In this document: in pieces, positions 1 to 11,668 of the stretch | Layout: every line of letters starts with the position of its first letter | Numbering within the stretch: position 1 is the first letter of the stretch | Assembly (NCBI GenBank): GCA_022496805.1 | Contig: CM040088.1 | Coordinates: 1,054,001 to 1,118,000 of the forward strand | Length of the DNA: 64,000 nt | Reading direction: 5' to 3' | DNA from: Pohlia nutans | Lineage: Eukaryota > Streptophyta > Bryopsida > Bryales > Mniaceae | The notes under the pieces: generated by a model | Databases searched by the model: none | Seen by the model: the letters and a program-made list of their open reading frames with translations, nothing else | What the model was told of the DNA's origin: nothing | Position numbers and translations under genes: made by a program

Positions 1-471
1 TGATTGAATCAAAAATTTCAAAAGTTTGACTCAGTTTTGCTAGACACTGTAGTTATTGCGTGTGTCACACTCTGGAGGACATGGGTGCGGATGATCTAAC
101 AAATCACTGTTGCGATAGAAGCAAACCATGTCTGATGTCCCCAAATTAACCTACACATAGAAAATACAGGTAAGGTCCCAAACTTTGAAATTTGAGAATC
201 TGTCACAAATAGAAATTCATAAAATCAAATTAAAAAATCATTTGAACAAATTGCATTGGCATTTACCTCATATGCATTAGAGTTAACCGAAAAGTCAGTT
301 CAAAGAGGAAAGTCTTAGCAAATTCCTCTTGAACTCCTCTTGAACTCATATTGAAATATAAATAGACTGAAAACTAGTTCAAGATGAGTTGGGAGACGAT
401 CTAAAGCAAGCTATTGTCATTATTCTCCACACCTCGCAATGACTTCCACACCCCCCGCCTCTATATCCCCC
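1..471. other. AT-rich intergenic DNA, nothing recognised
   Basis: I see no coding exon, RNA gene or repeat boundary here. The few open frames are short and lack family resemblance. Confidence 0.6.
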
Positions 472-713
472 GGTGGTCTTGAATGCGGGGGCACTGTTCA
501 TGGCCCCCCCTTTTTCTGAAATTTCTATTTTGCGCACCTTCGGTGCTTTTTTTGGCAATTTGTTTTGCAAATTTGGGGCCTACGGCTCCAAATTACCCTA
601 GGAGGACCTATTTGGGAATAAAAAACCATTGGAGGAGGGGGTTGTTTTTTAAGGTGGGCCCGTACAAGGACCAAAATAGGGGGCACTTTTGTCCCCATTC
701 ATTGAAGACCACC
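472..713. mobile_element. Candidate MITE with GGTGGTCTT ends
   Basis: The left end reads GGTGGTCTTGAATG and the right end is its imperfect reverse complement (CATTGAAGACCACC, allowing one change), 242 bp apart. The G/C-rich runs just inside both ends also mirror each other loosely. I do not see a clear target-site duplication and there is no coding sequence, so this would be a small non-autonomous TIR element. A chance inverted repeat in G/C-rich DNA is the alternative. Confidence 0.4.
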
Positions 714-1586
714 AGGAGATTTAGAGAAATCCTTCCACACCTCCTACCAAAGCTCCATGCCCATGGCCCACAAGGGGACAAGTTATGACACGACACTATT
801 CAACCCAAACATAGCTCAAGAGAGCTCAAAAGAGAGGTTAGAAGGAGGTTGAAAAGGGACGTTCCATGGCCTTCTTTTTGGCTAACTCTATTACATGACT
901 TTTTGCCCCTTTTCCACATCGGAAACTTCTGACCCGGCTGCAATAATCTGTAGCAGAAGAAAATGTATTCGTTGAAAGCTTGGTCGAAACGCATAAAGAA
1001 TATACAATAGTAGGACTAGAAGAAAATAATAAATCCAAAAACAACTAAAAGGTGTGCTGAATCGACAGTCATGTCCGAAAAAAAAATTCCTCGCCGTGTA
1101 GATATCAGTCGTACTTGAAAGCTGCACTTGGAAGAAACCCCCCCAATCCCCGCAGCATATTGCTGTACAGTCGGGTACAACATGCTTACGAATTTTTCAA
1201 TCACTTTTCAATAGAAAGTTCAACAATCTTTAGGAAGCTTTAGCATGTTCAAAAATGAACTGATTTTGAAACCACAAATTGCATTGGAATTGCAATGAAG
1301 CATGCTTCAACTTCATGATAAGTGAACAAAGAATAATTTAAAATCATACAACAATTTATATTTCTTTTATACACTATCTATTATTTCATAGTGAACCTTT
1401 GGAAAATAGTCAAAGATTTTTTGCGTTTAAGTACAGAATAAGTAAGAAATCATACAAGTAGTTCAAGCGGTGTGGGATCAACTATCTCTAAAGCAATTGT
1501 GAAGGTTCATTTCTAAAATGTACCATTAAATACAAGTTGTAATTTTCACAAATGGTGATAGCACTAAATGGTAGCACTAAATGGTA
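714..1586. other. Intergenic DNA, nothing recognised
   Basis: No convincing gene. Overlapping short open frames on the minus strand between 800 and 1200 have no recognisable motif and look like chance frames. Confidence 0.5.
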
Positions 1587-1824
1587 CTCCCTCCGTCCCA
1601 AAGTTATTGTCATACAAATTTGTTTGGTATTTCTTTGAGCCAATTTCATCGATCATATTGTAAGAAACATGATTAAAAAAGGTTCCAAATTATGTCACTA
1701 GAATGATTGAAGAACATTACATGTGTTCATTGCAACCTAAATAAAATTAGCCACTAGGAAGTATTTTTTTGACCTCCTTAAAAACTCACTTTCAAACATG
1801 ACAATAACTGTGGGACGGAGGGAG
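1587..1824. mobile_element. Stowaway-type MITE
   Basis: The element is bounded by TA dinucleotides (1585-1586 and 1825-1826), the standard Stowaway/Tc1-mariner target duplication. Its ends are the classic CTCCCTCCGTCCCA and the reverse complement TGGGACGGAGGGAG, and the match continues inward (AAGTTATTGTCAT against ATGACAATAACT). At 238 bp with no coding capacity it is a non-autonomous MITE that needs a mariner-like transposase from elsewhere. Its interior (about 1650-1760) resembles the dispersed repeat also seen near 2150, 43150 and 50290. Confidence 0.9.
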
Positions 1825-2112
1825 TAGATAGTATATAGAGAACATCAGATTTTTTGTATGATTTTCAATTACATGTGTATTTGTATTGATGATAAAGTAG
1901 ACTTTAGTGTGATTCCAATGCAATTTGAAAATTGAAATTCCGTTCATTTTTTAGCATACCCGGACCTTCCAAAGTTCCCACAAATCTCAACTGGATCCAA
2001 AAATTCTTAACTATCTTGTACCCGACTGTACATTTATGCAACCGTTAGATAGTCATCTTTTAAACCTACAATTTCAGTCACCTCAATCACACTCACCTAA
2101 TTCCAATCTCTT

Positions 2113-2347
2113 TTAACTTTTAAGGACAAGAATTCATAGTTTTAAAATGAAAAATTCAATTATTCATATTATGAAAAGTATAATTCAGATGGGACCAAAT
2201 TTATGTCACCAAAATTAGTGAAGAACATTACATGTGTTGATAAAAACAAAAATAAATTTGAACAAAGAAACTTCACATAGGACCCACTCAAAACTGCTAA
2301 AAGAAACATGAAGCTCAATTTGGGCTTTTAAATCCTTTAAGGGTTAA
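2113..2347. mobile_element. Small TTAA-ended TIR element
   Basis: TTAACTTTTAAGGAC at the left is mirrored by TCCTTTAAGGGTTAA at the right, with the TTAA tetranucleotide at both edges. The 235-bp interior carries the dispersed 200-bp repeat (GGGACCAAATTTATG and ACATTACATGTGTTG are recognisable). It belongs to the same end-sequence family as 2826-3406, 42767-43096, 44182-44727 and 63343-63575. No coding capacity. Confidence 0.5.
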
Positions 2348-2825
2348 AAGAATGGATGAATAGCCGCACCATCACACTAAACAGGAGAAGCATTCTTTTA
2401 GCATGAATCCACCAATTTTGAAAAGATGACTGTGCACATAATCAAGCAAAGTTCTGTAGGAAAATGTAGAACAAGTCTACACTAAAAAAATCAAAAGAGT
2501 TAGAGTGAAACATGACTTACAGATGCTAAAGTTTCAAGACGTATCAAGACACGGTTGGCCTGGGGAACAATATGCTCATATCATGACCAAATCCAATTAC
2601 GTCAAAACACACCAAAGTAGAGAACAACCTCAAAGAAGAAAAAGGATGAAATGCAGAACCAGCCTTTGAAATATCAACCTCTATTGCGGCCTTGATGGAC
2701 AACCTGCTGAAATTCGACGATGAAGCAATTCTCTCCACAGTGTTGTTCGCTTTCAAACTGGTCGCATTGAAACGTGCCAATGTTTGATTCATTAGCATCC
2801 ACGTAAAATAGCAATTTCCCAGTAC

Positions 2826-3406
2826 TTAACCCGTAAAGGACCGGGGATTTTTAGCGTAGCTCTTGTTTTCTTGACTAGCTCTCATAACAAGCTCAATTCC
2901 TCATTAGTGTGGGTTAATTTTGACGATCAACACTGTTGAATTTAAAGAAGATTTACATAGCTTTTGTATGAAAAAAGAATCAACAAAATCACACAATTTT
3001 TGAAAAAATGCCACTGTTGAGAATTTTGATGGAACTCGTTCGGGGTATTTTGTTCATATGCTGAAATTGGATTGATCAAAAGTGCTCCAAAAATTCTGAA
3101 ATTTCTACCATGCATAATGATCATCATTTTGAGCATGTGAAAAAAAGATCACATAATTTGGAGGTGCGAGGAGGAAGATATGAGGGTCTCAAGTGACGCC
3201 CAAATAGCCTCCTTGCAACTTTAAAAAATCACCAAAAATCGAACACTTGATGAAATTTCGATCAAGAAGTACTTACGGATTCAGCTCTCAAAAAGAGCTA
3301 GGGTCTCTATGTTGCTCACCTTACAATTCACGGCCCAACAACTCGAAGTTCCTCACTTTCTAGTTCCAGAAGCCGCGTGGTGGCCTCGTGGTCCTTCAAG
3401 GGTTAA
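2826..3406. mobile_element. TTAA-ended TIR element
   Basis: The left end TTAACCCGTAAAGGACC is mirrored by GGTCCTTCAAGGGTTAA at the right with two mismatches. Both edges are TTAA, which fits a piggyBac-like TTAA target or a TAA/TTA target of PIF/Harbinger type. The 581-bp interior has no usable reading frame. Non-autonomous. Confidence 0.55.
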
Positions 3407-3636
3407 AACCTCGCTAACTCCTACTCAACCCTGAAACTCGACAAAATCTCCATAACTTTAGATGCAAAAGATCGAGGGTTTATGAGTACCAGAAAAGTTC
3501 CTGCACCCACAATATATATTATCCACAAATGAATAAACCCAAAACTAAATTACGTTGAGTCTTCCCAAAGCGAGCTGCACGAAAGAACCTCAAGAACTTC
3601 TCACAAAGATGAAACTGACTATATCACCCCTAACTT

Positions 3637-3818
3637 CCCCACACCAGCATAATCTTATCACCTCCGATGAGCTTCCTATGAGCAGAAGAAGTGTATTCCA
3701 CCACCAAAAGAGGGAAACCCTGATTTTCCCACATCAGCACAATCTCATCACCTCCGAGCTTCCCATGAGAAGATGAAATATATTTCATCACCAAAAAAAA
3801 AGAGAAACCCTAGTTTTT
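3637..3818. repeat. About 90-bp tandem duplication
   Basis: Two diverged copies of a roughly 90-bp unit stand head to tail. Both contain CATCAGCACAATCTCATCACC-like text (first copy ACCAGCATAATCTTATC), then GAGCTTCC.ATGAG, then a run ending GAAACCCTGATT or GAAACCCTAGTT. Confidence 0.7.
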
Positions 3819-4089
3819 TTCCCACACCAACACCCCATTTTTACCTTGTTCAAAGTCTCTCACATCCCCACATTTTTCAGCCGTGACAATACCCACCTTT
3901 TTTCAGCCGTGATTGACCTGTTTGAGGAAGTGTCTGCAGCTTGATCACAAGTTCACATAGTATACAAACACTCAGTACAGATATGGATTGTGATTTTGTC
4001 ATTGTTGTTGGCCTGCATCGTTCCTCAAATTTGGACTTGTCGGAGGCTTGTGCTCACTTCATGTCTCTTGCACTGATCCAAAAACAAAT

Positions 4090-4480
4090 CTCAGAGGTAT
4101 ACAGGGTAAGCATGATTGTGCCCACTTCCCTTGTGCCAAATATCTCTTCATCGAGGATTTGCCACAAAGGGGTATAAACATGCCCATCGCCTCTTTCAAA
4201 AATAATTTCCTACAAGTGTTGGGGTAGGCATATGTGCACCCCCCTCGTGGCAAATTCCTCTTCCTTGAGAATTTGCCACAAAAATGGCCATCCCCTTCTT
4301 CAAAACTAATTTCAGCATTAGAAGTGTAGGAGGTAGGTATGTGCCCACCCCCCTTTGACAAATTCCTTGTCATTGAGAATTTGCCACAAAAGGGGTAGGC
4401 ACATGCCCACCTCCTCTTTGAAAAATAATTTCTTAGAAGTATCTGGGGTAGGCATCGACCACCCCCACCCCCCCTTATCT
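4090..4480. repeat. Tandem repeat, about 115-bp unit, three to four copies
   Basis: The unit holds AATTTGCCACAAA, GGGGTAGGCA and TGCCCACC and recurs near 4151, 4274 and 4382 with substitutions and indels. A stray related piece lies at about 5205-5330 (GACATGTTTCCACCTCCCTTTG). The repeat keeps a minus-strand frame open by chance. Confidence 0.7.
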
Positions 4481-5879
4481 CAAATAACCAACAAATATCC
4501 CAAGGAATCAACAAATTTATCCCAAAATCTTAAAAAGAGTTAGGCACATGTCTACCCCTTCCTTCTTTTGTTTAAATATTGAAAGTAAAGGACACTATGA
4601 TCAACAAAAAAACAATTCTATAATTAAAAGTTTATTTTTTGAAATCATAAATAAATGTTGTCGAATCTCAAATACACTACCTTTTGAAACTATCAAAATG
4701 TAAGAAAATTATCATTCTTCAAATTTCTCAAATATTTTAATCAATCAAGAGGGACTGAAGTGGTTATAAAGGAGCAATCAGAACCAATTTTGTAATCAAA
4801 ATATTTTTCAGCCACTTCCAAATGATATGGGATGTGAAAGACTTGTAAGTGTATGAATTCTTACTACAGTATATTTTCAACATGTTTCTTTCCAAAAAAA
4901 AATTGATTTGGTTTTTTTTTCTTTGAGGTATTCGCATAATCTTGGATTAAAAATGAGATTACGAGTGAAAAATGTGTTAAATATCTCACATGCATTGTTG
5001 GCACAAGTGCAATGCATTTTGCATAAAGCAGAAGGTCATCCTCCTTTACAACTCACACTTCTAAAATGTATTTTTTTTCTCTTGAAACTTTAATGAATCA
5101 CTTTGTTATGCCTAGATTCTATTTTTAAATTGAATTTTTTAATTTATTTTTATATTTGATACCAACTCAAATTCTTCTTAATTCTATTTAATTATTAGCA
5201 GACATGTGCCGACCTTTACAATATAAGAAGTAGACATGTTTCCACCTCCCTTTGTGGTCAATCTCTCGTGTTTTAAAACTTGCTGCAAAGGAGGTGGGAA
5301 CATGCCCACCCCTCTATTCAATTTATTTTTGAAAAAGTATAAGGGGTAGCTATAGCTACAATTTTTGCTAAAGTGGAGTAGTTTGTTTATATGTGGAAGA
5401 CCCTTATAGTTTAGAGTTCGGTTCTTTGAGGTTAGAGTATGTAGAAAGTAAATTAGTTAAATAGCAATTGTAATAATTAGTGAAATATAGATATATCATT
5501 GTTGACATGTAAAAGGTTTGAGAGATCATTATAATATAGATTGTGTTATATGTGTCATTTTATAAATTTTTTTAATTTATATTTTCGTCATTTAATTTGA
5601 TATTTTCAAACATGTATTGTGCAAATCAAATAGATAGATAGAAACACCAATCCAAGTAAATGGGCCGGCGTGAATAAAGTGTCCGTTCGTAATGTCAATG
5701 ACCCGATGCCCACCGGACAAAGGGACATTGGAACAATACTACTCTCCCCTTTCGAGGATGGACACTATAGTAACCAAAACAAAGTAGTAGTAATAGTAAC
5801 AAAGAAAAAAGGCACGAAGTAGTGATGGGTGAGTGTTAGTTTGTATAAAGGTATGTTTAGTGTTAAGTTTTATCACCAA

Positions 5880-6110
5880 GTCATGAGTTCTTGGGTTGGT
5901 TGGTGAAGGGCGTTGTATCACGATTATGTGGTCTGGGTTCGAAACCAGTTGGGCTCGTTGAGCAGTGGTGTGATACACATGGCTTGGTGCTGCTAGTGAG
6001 TTGTCATGGCACGAAAGTTGTACCAACCAACCGGCCCGTCCTATCCCCTGAGACAAGTTGAGCTAGTTGTTTGAAAAGAGTGGCTAGCAGTGGTTTTCAC
6101 CACTACCTTC
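5880..6110 (+). repeat. tRNA-derived SINE-like sequence
   Basis: A pol III-type internal promoter is readable on the plus strand. An A-box-like stretch (GGTTGGTTGGTGAAGGG, about 5893-5910) is followed 30 bp on by a perfect B box, GGTTCGAAACC (5936-5946). The sequence around it does not fold as a complete tRNA as far as I can tell, so I read it as a SINE head. The boundaries are uncertain; it abuts the 3' end of the LINE, which runs in the opposite direction. Confidence 0.45.
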
Positions 6111-6116
6111 CCTCTT

Positions 6117-9100
6117 TTAATGTACTACGTCTGTTGGTATTGTTTGATTATTCTCTATACGTTTTTTATGTAAAAGGATAGATCCGGCATATTGTATGGC
6201 AATGGTATTTATTGCTTTGAATGTGTGTTTTATGAAGGTTTCGCAAATGTTGAATTGTGTTTCTAGTTGTTTCATTGAGGGGACATGTGTGGTTCCTCTA
6301 GCTCCAGCTGTAATGACTATGATAGGATCGACTTTCCAGCCTTGTTGTATGATGTTATTAATTAGAGGTTGGTATTTTAAAAAAATTCTACCAATTGTTT
6401 CTGGTGAAAATCTGTCGTTTGTGTATGTGAATTCTATGAATTGGATGGTTAGGATATCATCGGGGTTTAGAGGAGGTGGGCTTTGGTATGGGAGGCCTTT
6501 AATGCATAGTATATCTGGTTTGAATCTGGCATTACATTGACATCTTTGTTGATTACAAGTACATGGTAGTAACCATGGAGGAACTGTGTTTTCTTGTGGA
6601 TTATTGTTGAATGTGTCCGCATTCATGAGAGTGTAGCATCTTGATTTATTTGAGGATAGTATTAATTTTCTTAATTCCCATACCGCTTTGTTGTGTCTTT
6701 TGGTTCTTAGTGCGTGTATATGGTGTTGTTTGCATAGTAAAAGTACATGTAGCCATGTATCTGCATCTTGTGAATTACAAATGGGACATGTTTTTGAGGG
6801 GAATCTTTGTATACCGAAAATTAATTGTTTTCTGGCATTACCCATGTATTGTCCGGTTCTAAATTTTAGTATGCTTGTTTTTTGTGCGTCTGTTATTTCT
6901 GGATTATTCCAAAAGTCATTGGACATTTCGTTGTCTATGATGGAGTTTGTTGTCCATTTGTTAATGTTGGGAAAGTCTTCTGCCAGTATTTCTAGGTTAT
7001 TTTCACGGTCATGTTTTTTTATGTATTCTTCCAAACACCTAACTGGTCCTTTGTCTGGTCGTTTGATATGACCGGGCCATGTGTCTTTTTGGAAGTAGTA
7101 AGGTGTGGTATGTACAAATTCGTGTGGATTTGCTGCTTTTTGATAGTCTCTTTTCATGGTTCCTTCTTTTGCGAGTTGATCTGCGTGTTCATTCCCGTTA
7201 ATTTTAGCGTGTGCTTTAACTTTGTATATTGTGGTGGGTTGTGTTCGCTTTTTTAGCATTTTTACCATTTCTTCTAATATGGTTTTATCGGCGTGGTTGT
7301 TTTGTTGGGTTGGGTGTTTTAGTTGTGTGTTTAGAACATGTATACTATTGAGACAATCAGTAAAAATGTGTGCAGGTTCGTTTATGTATTTAGTGGTGAT
7401 TATTGAGAGTGTTTCATGTATGGCCATTAGTTCTGCTCTGAAGCATGTTTGTAGTCCAGGTAGTTTTTTTGATATTTGTACATCTGGTTTAGATGAGTTG
7501 TAGATTCCATATCCAGCTTTTTCTTTTTTCCAATGGCCATCATCAGCTTCTTCAGGTGGTAAAAAGGATCCATCTGTGTAATAGCTGTATTGTGGTAGAA
7601 ATTTTAGTGTAGTGTTTATTTCGAAATTTGGAAGGGGATCTACCCACATGTTTTGTAGATTATTATAGGGCGGATATATGAGTTTGTTCCATTTTGTGCT
7701 TTTGTTAATTTTTATGTCTGGCGGTGTGGGTGGTGCTATTTGTTTATGGTATTGCGAAATTTGTAGGTTTTCAATTGTTGTGTTTATGGTGTTTATTTGG
7801 TTTATTGTGCCAATGTTATTGTTTTGATGGTGAATACACCATATGTGCATTGCAAGTGGTTCGTTTCGGGTTTTGTTGGGTGCTAGTGGTATTGTTGGTT
7901 CGTCGTATGTAATGGTGTCCGCGGAAAAATGTATAATGGTGTGCATATCCGGGAAGGGTCCGTTATACGGTGATAGATTTTGGTACCAGTTGGTGTTTGG
8001 GATTGCTAAAATGGTGACATTTTCTAGGTCTTGTTTTGCTGCTAGTCTTGCCCAATGTATTGCTTGTTGCGCTGTTTCGGCGACATTTGGGTGAGCATAT
8101 CCGATACCTTTCCATTTGTATTGGAAGGATGTTCCTAATGAGCCAAAAATCTTGTCTCTAGCGAATGTTGAGAAGAATTGGGTAGATTCCATAGAACATG
8201 TAATTGGTGAGGAAAAGTATGAGTGTGTTATATTAAATGTTGTTATTAGTGTGTCTAGAATGTTGGATGGCATGGTATGGTGTGGTGTTTTTATTGTATT
8301 CTTTTTGTGGTTTTGGTGTTCGTATCTTTGATATAACCAGACTACTTCCGTTTCAAATGATTGTATATCAGGTATTAGTCTGTGGATGTTGTATTTGTTG
8401 TTGTTATATTGTTGCCATAACCATTTTATTCTTGTAGTTGGAATGGTGGTGATATATTTACCGGTGTCATTATATATGTGGGTTTTATCATTTTGTGTTT
8501 GAATGGTGCACTTATTTGTATCTATGTCTCTTTCTGGGTTACATTCAATTGTGGATGTTTTAATGTAGGGAATTATTGTTGGGGGTGGGATGTGTCTTGT
8601 GTCTCTATTTTGTTCAGGTGTAAATTGTGTATTTATAATATTTTGATAGTGTTTGTTTTTAAGATCTGTGTAGTATTTTGTGAGTAGGTTTATATTATGA
8701 TGTATTACTGTTGGTAGATTTAGTGGATATAGTTCGCGTTGTACTAACCATTTATTGTATATTATGTGGTTTGAGTCTATCCATTGACATAAGTAGGTGT
8801 TGTATTTTTTTGATATTTTATACTTGTCTTTTGTTGTAATTGTTTTGTGGTTTAATATTGTGTGAATGGGGAATCTTATGGGATCGTTTTTTATGTTTTG
8901 TGGTGGGGCTGGTTGTTGTGGTTGTGGAGGTTGAGGGATTTGTACGGGATTTATTGGTGTTCTTGGTATTATTCTATGGTTATATATTATGTATGTTTCT
9001 TTTAGTGTACGGGGTGGTAAGTGTAATTGACATGGATTTGGGCAATCCAGGGTACATTTTGGTTCACAGAAGAGTTGTTCTGCTATATTTAGTGCACTTT

Positions 9101-9737
9101 TATCTAGTTTAGTTGGATTTTGATAGTATGTTTTAAATTCTTCTGGTGACATTAGTTTTGTGCCGTTGGGAAGGATGAATTGATTTATATTGTAAATTTT
9201 GTGAGCCATTAATTTATATAATAATTTGATGGAGAGTTTTGGGTCTAATTGTGGTAGATCATTTATGACTGTAGATCGCCATTCTCGTTCTAGTTCGGTC
9301 ATGTGGAGTTGGAAATTTTCTTCTGTACTTTTTAGGTGTATACCACCTGCTGTTTTCAGAAGGAATAATGTTAGTGTTGTAGGTGACGTAATGCAATCTT
9401 GGCGTTTAATTCTTGGGATGTCTTCGGCACCGCCGGCTTTAATAAGTATGTGATGTATAAGTCCTTTATATATTATTCCTAGTCTCCCTTTGTCATTAAG
9501 TGCATTTCGAAGTTGTTCCCCAATGCATCTAAGGTAGGCATTTTTTAGAGAGAAGGCTTCTAGTCCAAATAAATCATAAGGAAGTTGAATTATTATGTTT
9601 GCGGTGCTTTTAGGTAGTCCGCATATTATTTTTTGGATTGCAATAATTTTCTTGTCAAGTTTTTTAATGGTTGGTAGTGAGTATGGGACTGCAAAGAAGC
9701 TGTAGGCTATGCCTGCTCTGATTACTGTGTCCACCAT
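6117..9737 (-). pseudogene. LINE ORF2 C-terminal half: RT thumb, RNase H, Cys/His cluster
   Basis: This 1206-codon frame is the downstream half of the LINE protein, cut off from the RT by the frameshift; its ATG is internal. Residues 1-110 resemble the region after the RT core (IAYSFFAVPYS, ICGLPKSTAN). A long Asn/Thr/Ile/Gln-rich stretch follows. RNase H lies at about 718-860 with the acidic residues in place: TDGS (Asp), RAELMAI (Glu), FTDCLNS (Asp) and GNEHADQLA. Near residue 985 stands CPICNSQDADTWLHVLLLC, a CCHC-like cluster. The order RT, RNase H, then Cys/His cluster differs from typical plant L1 elements, where a zinc-binding RVT segment precedes RNase H. The frame is fully open over 3.6 kb, so the lesions elsewhere are fairly recent. 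Confidence 0.85.
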
Positions 9738-10753
9738 ACTGATTCTTTGTTTGATGGTGGCAGGGCATTTTGATAGCTGTTTACATTGTCTATTATTTTA
9801 GTTGTGGTGATATGTGTTTGGAGTTTCCATTTTAGTGATGGAACTAATTGTATGCCCAAGTATACATAAGGTTCATTTTGATGGAGTATTGGTAAAGTCT
9901 GGTCTTTGTAGTTGATTTTTTGATTTGTGATGTGGGTTTTAAATTTGTTTGGTTGCATTTTGGATTTATTTGGGCAACCGGTAACGGCGCATTTTGTTAC
10001 TCCCAAGTCCATGCCTGCCCATTCGCAGAATTTGTCAATTTTGTTTAGTTGTATTTGTAGTGATTTTGTATTGTTTGATATAGCTGCTAGATCGTCTGCG
10101 TATGCTGCAGAGCTAATTTTTATTTTTGATGTACCAAATGTGTATCCATTTTCCCCTTTTTGTAGCCATCGCAAGAGTGGTTCAAGGAAAATTATGAATA
10201 GATATGGGCTAAGTGTGTCTCCTTGTATGGTTCCTCTTTGAATCGGTATTGGTTTTGTTTTGTCAAAGTGTTCACCAGTAAATATGGTGTTTGAATGGGA
10301 GTAGATGTTTCCAACTAGCATTATTGCATCTACTGGGTATCCAAGGTCTTTCATTATGGCTAGTAGTCTTGCGTGATCTAATGAGCCAAATGCATTTTTA
10401 AAGTCTATATTTAATAGGTATATGACTTGATTGGTAAATTTTGCGTCCTCTAGTGCTGCTATGAGGAGTTGTAATTGTCTTGCTGTACTTCTTTCTGCTC
10501 TGAATCCTTCTTGACTATCGTGTAGGATTTGGTATTTTTCTCCGTATGCTGATAATATGTATGTTAGTGTACTGGTGAAGAGTATGTATATTGTATTTGC
10601 AAGTGCTATTGGTCTGTAGTTTGGCAGTTGTGCGGGATTTCCTTTTTTGTAAAGTAGTATTGTTAGACTAATTTTCCATGAGGCTGGGATTTGTTTTTGT
10701 TTGTAGCAATGAGTAAAAAATAAAAAGAGTAGTTTATGGAAGTTTTCAGGCAT
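9722..10753 (-). pseudogene. LINE reverse transcriptase domain
   Basis: A 343-codon open stretch carries the RT core in order: PNYRPIAL (about residue 43), NIDFKNAF with the first catalytic Asp (about 113), RGTIQGDTLSP (about 172) and the catalytic box YADD (about 218). The usual LINE RT follow-up (CNWAG-like CEWAGMDLGVTKC) comes next. The frame runs out after about residue 325. The true continuation lies in another frame starting near 9775, so a single-base indel has broken the protein. RT primes cDNA synthesis at nicked target DNA. Confidence 0.85.
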
Positions 10754-11650
10754 GTTTTTGAGTATTGAGTTGGGAATTTTGTCTGGGCCTGGTGTTTTGT
10801 TGATAGATAGATGTTTGAGACATATTTCATATGTTTCTTTATCAAAGTGTTTATAAAGTGGTATTTGTGGGTTTCCTCTTTTTCCTACTACAAAACCATC
10901 AAGGTCGTGCCATGGGTATTGTCTAGCTCCGCATCAGCATTGTGCTGGGTGTTCGGGTTGGTAGTAACATGTTAGTACTGTAGGTCTATTGCTAATTGAT
11001 TGTTGTATGTGGATTTCATTTGCTATGTCTTCTGGGTTGGTTAGTATGTTGTTGTTTCTATCCATAATGCAATCTAATGGTGGTGTTTCTTGATTTTTGA
11101 AGACTTTCTTGTTTATTTTCTTTGGGCTTTTGTCGTATAGTTGTCTGTATTTTAGAATTGCTTTTTTTATACATCTTTGGGTGTATTTTGTGGTGATTTT
11201 ACGTGCTTGTATTTTTGCTGTTTTGGCTATTTCTACTAAAGATTGGATCCATTCTGATTGATCATTTTCTTGGGTTAGGAGTGGTGGGATGGTTACATTT
11301 GTATGGGTTTTTAATTCTTCAATTAATGGATGTGTTTGCTAGTTTTGTGTATTTTTTGTTATGTAGATTGTTTTTCTAATTAGATGGTAAGTGGATAGGT
11401 GTTTTTTCCACGATTTTTGTAGTTTTCTTGGTAAAAAGCCTCCTTGCTGAGAAGTACGGTTTGTTAATGTTGGGAGTGGTGGTGCACTTCAGGTTTCTTG
11501 AATTTTGTCTGATATTTTTTGTATCAAGTGATCTAGTTTTGAACATGATATTTGCCATTGGTCTTCTGTTTATTGATCGTTTGATAATATTATGATGAGT
11601 TCATTTATTTGTGGAGCATTTTCTTCAAAATGTTCTATTTTGAATTTTTC
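10754..11650 (-). pseudogene. LINE ORF2 linker between endonuclease and RT, degenerate
   Basis: Conceptual translation on the minus strand gives lysine-, isoleucine- and glutamine-rich text like the region ahead of the RT in LINE ORF2 proteins. It ends with the conserved run NKTPGPDKIP just before the RT core. In-frame stops interrupt it near 11575, 11490, 11340 and 10935. Frame and composition continue into the RT reading frame, so this is decayed ORF2 sequence and not a separate gene. Confidence 0.65.
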
Positions 11651-11668
11651 CATATTTTCTTGTGGTAT

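Larger units (their letters stand above)
3407..5870. other. Repeat-rich DNA without a gene
   Basis: Apart from the two tandem arrays listed separately, this stretch holds only AT-rich sequence. The 151-residue minus-strand frame at 4059-4514 is produced by the tandem repeat and is not a gene. Confidence 0.55.
6117..11668 (-). mobile_element. LINE retrotransposon, 5'-truncated and mutated
   Basis: One minus-strand element covers 5.5 kb. From its 5' side (high coordinates) it holds the linker after a missing endonuclease (about 11640-10760, broken by stops), the reverse transcriptase (10753-9722), a long low-complexity region, RNase H, and a C-terminal CPIC...H...C cluster (to 6117). No apurinic endonuclease domain is visible, so it is 5'-truncated or its 5' end was removed where the CACTA-like sequence at 11669 begins. 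The coding frame has at least three nonsense codons upstream of the RT and one frameshift near 9770, so it is dead. I see no poly-A tail or target duplication at the 3' end. Confidence 0.85.

Noticed and set aside
4059..4514. 151-codon minus-strand open frame
   Set aside because: It coincides with the 115-bp tandem array and repeats itself; no start context, introns or homology.
5936..5946. Possible tRNA gene (perfect B box)
   Set aside because: No acceptor stem or anticodon arm can be built around it; a SINE-type promoter remnant is more likely. The same holds for 19788-19798 and 35653-35663.
6196..9453. Many plus-strand frames rich in Cys, Phe and Val
   Set aside because: They are the antisense of the LINE coding sequence.
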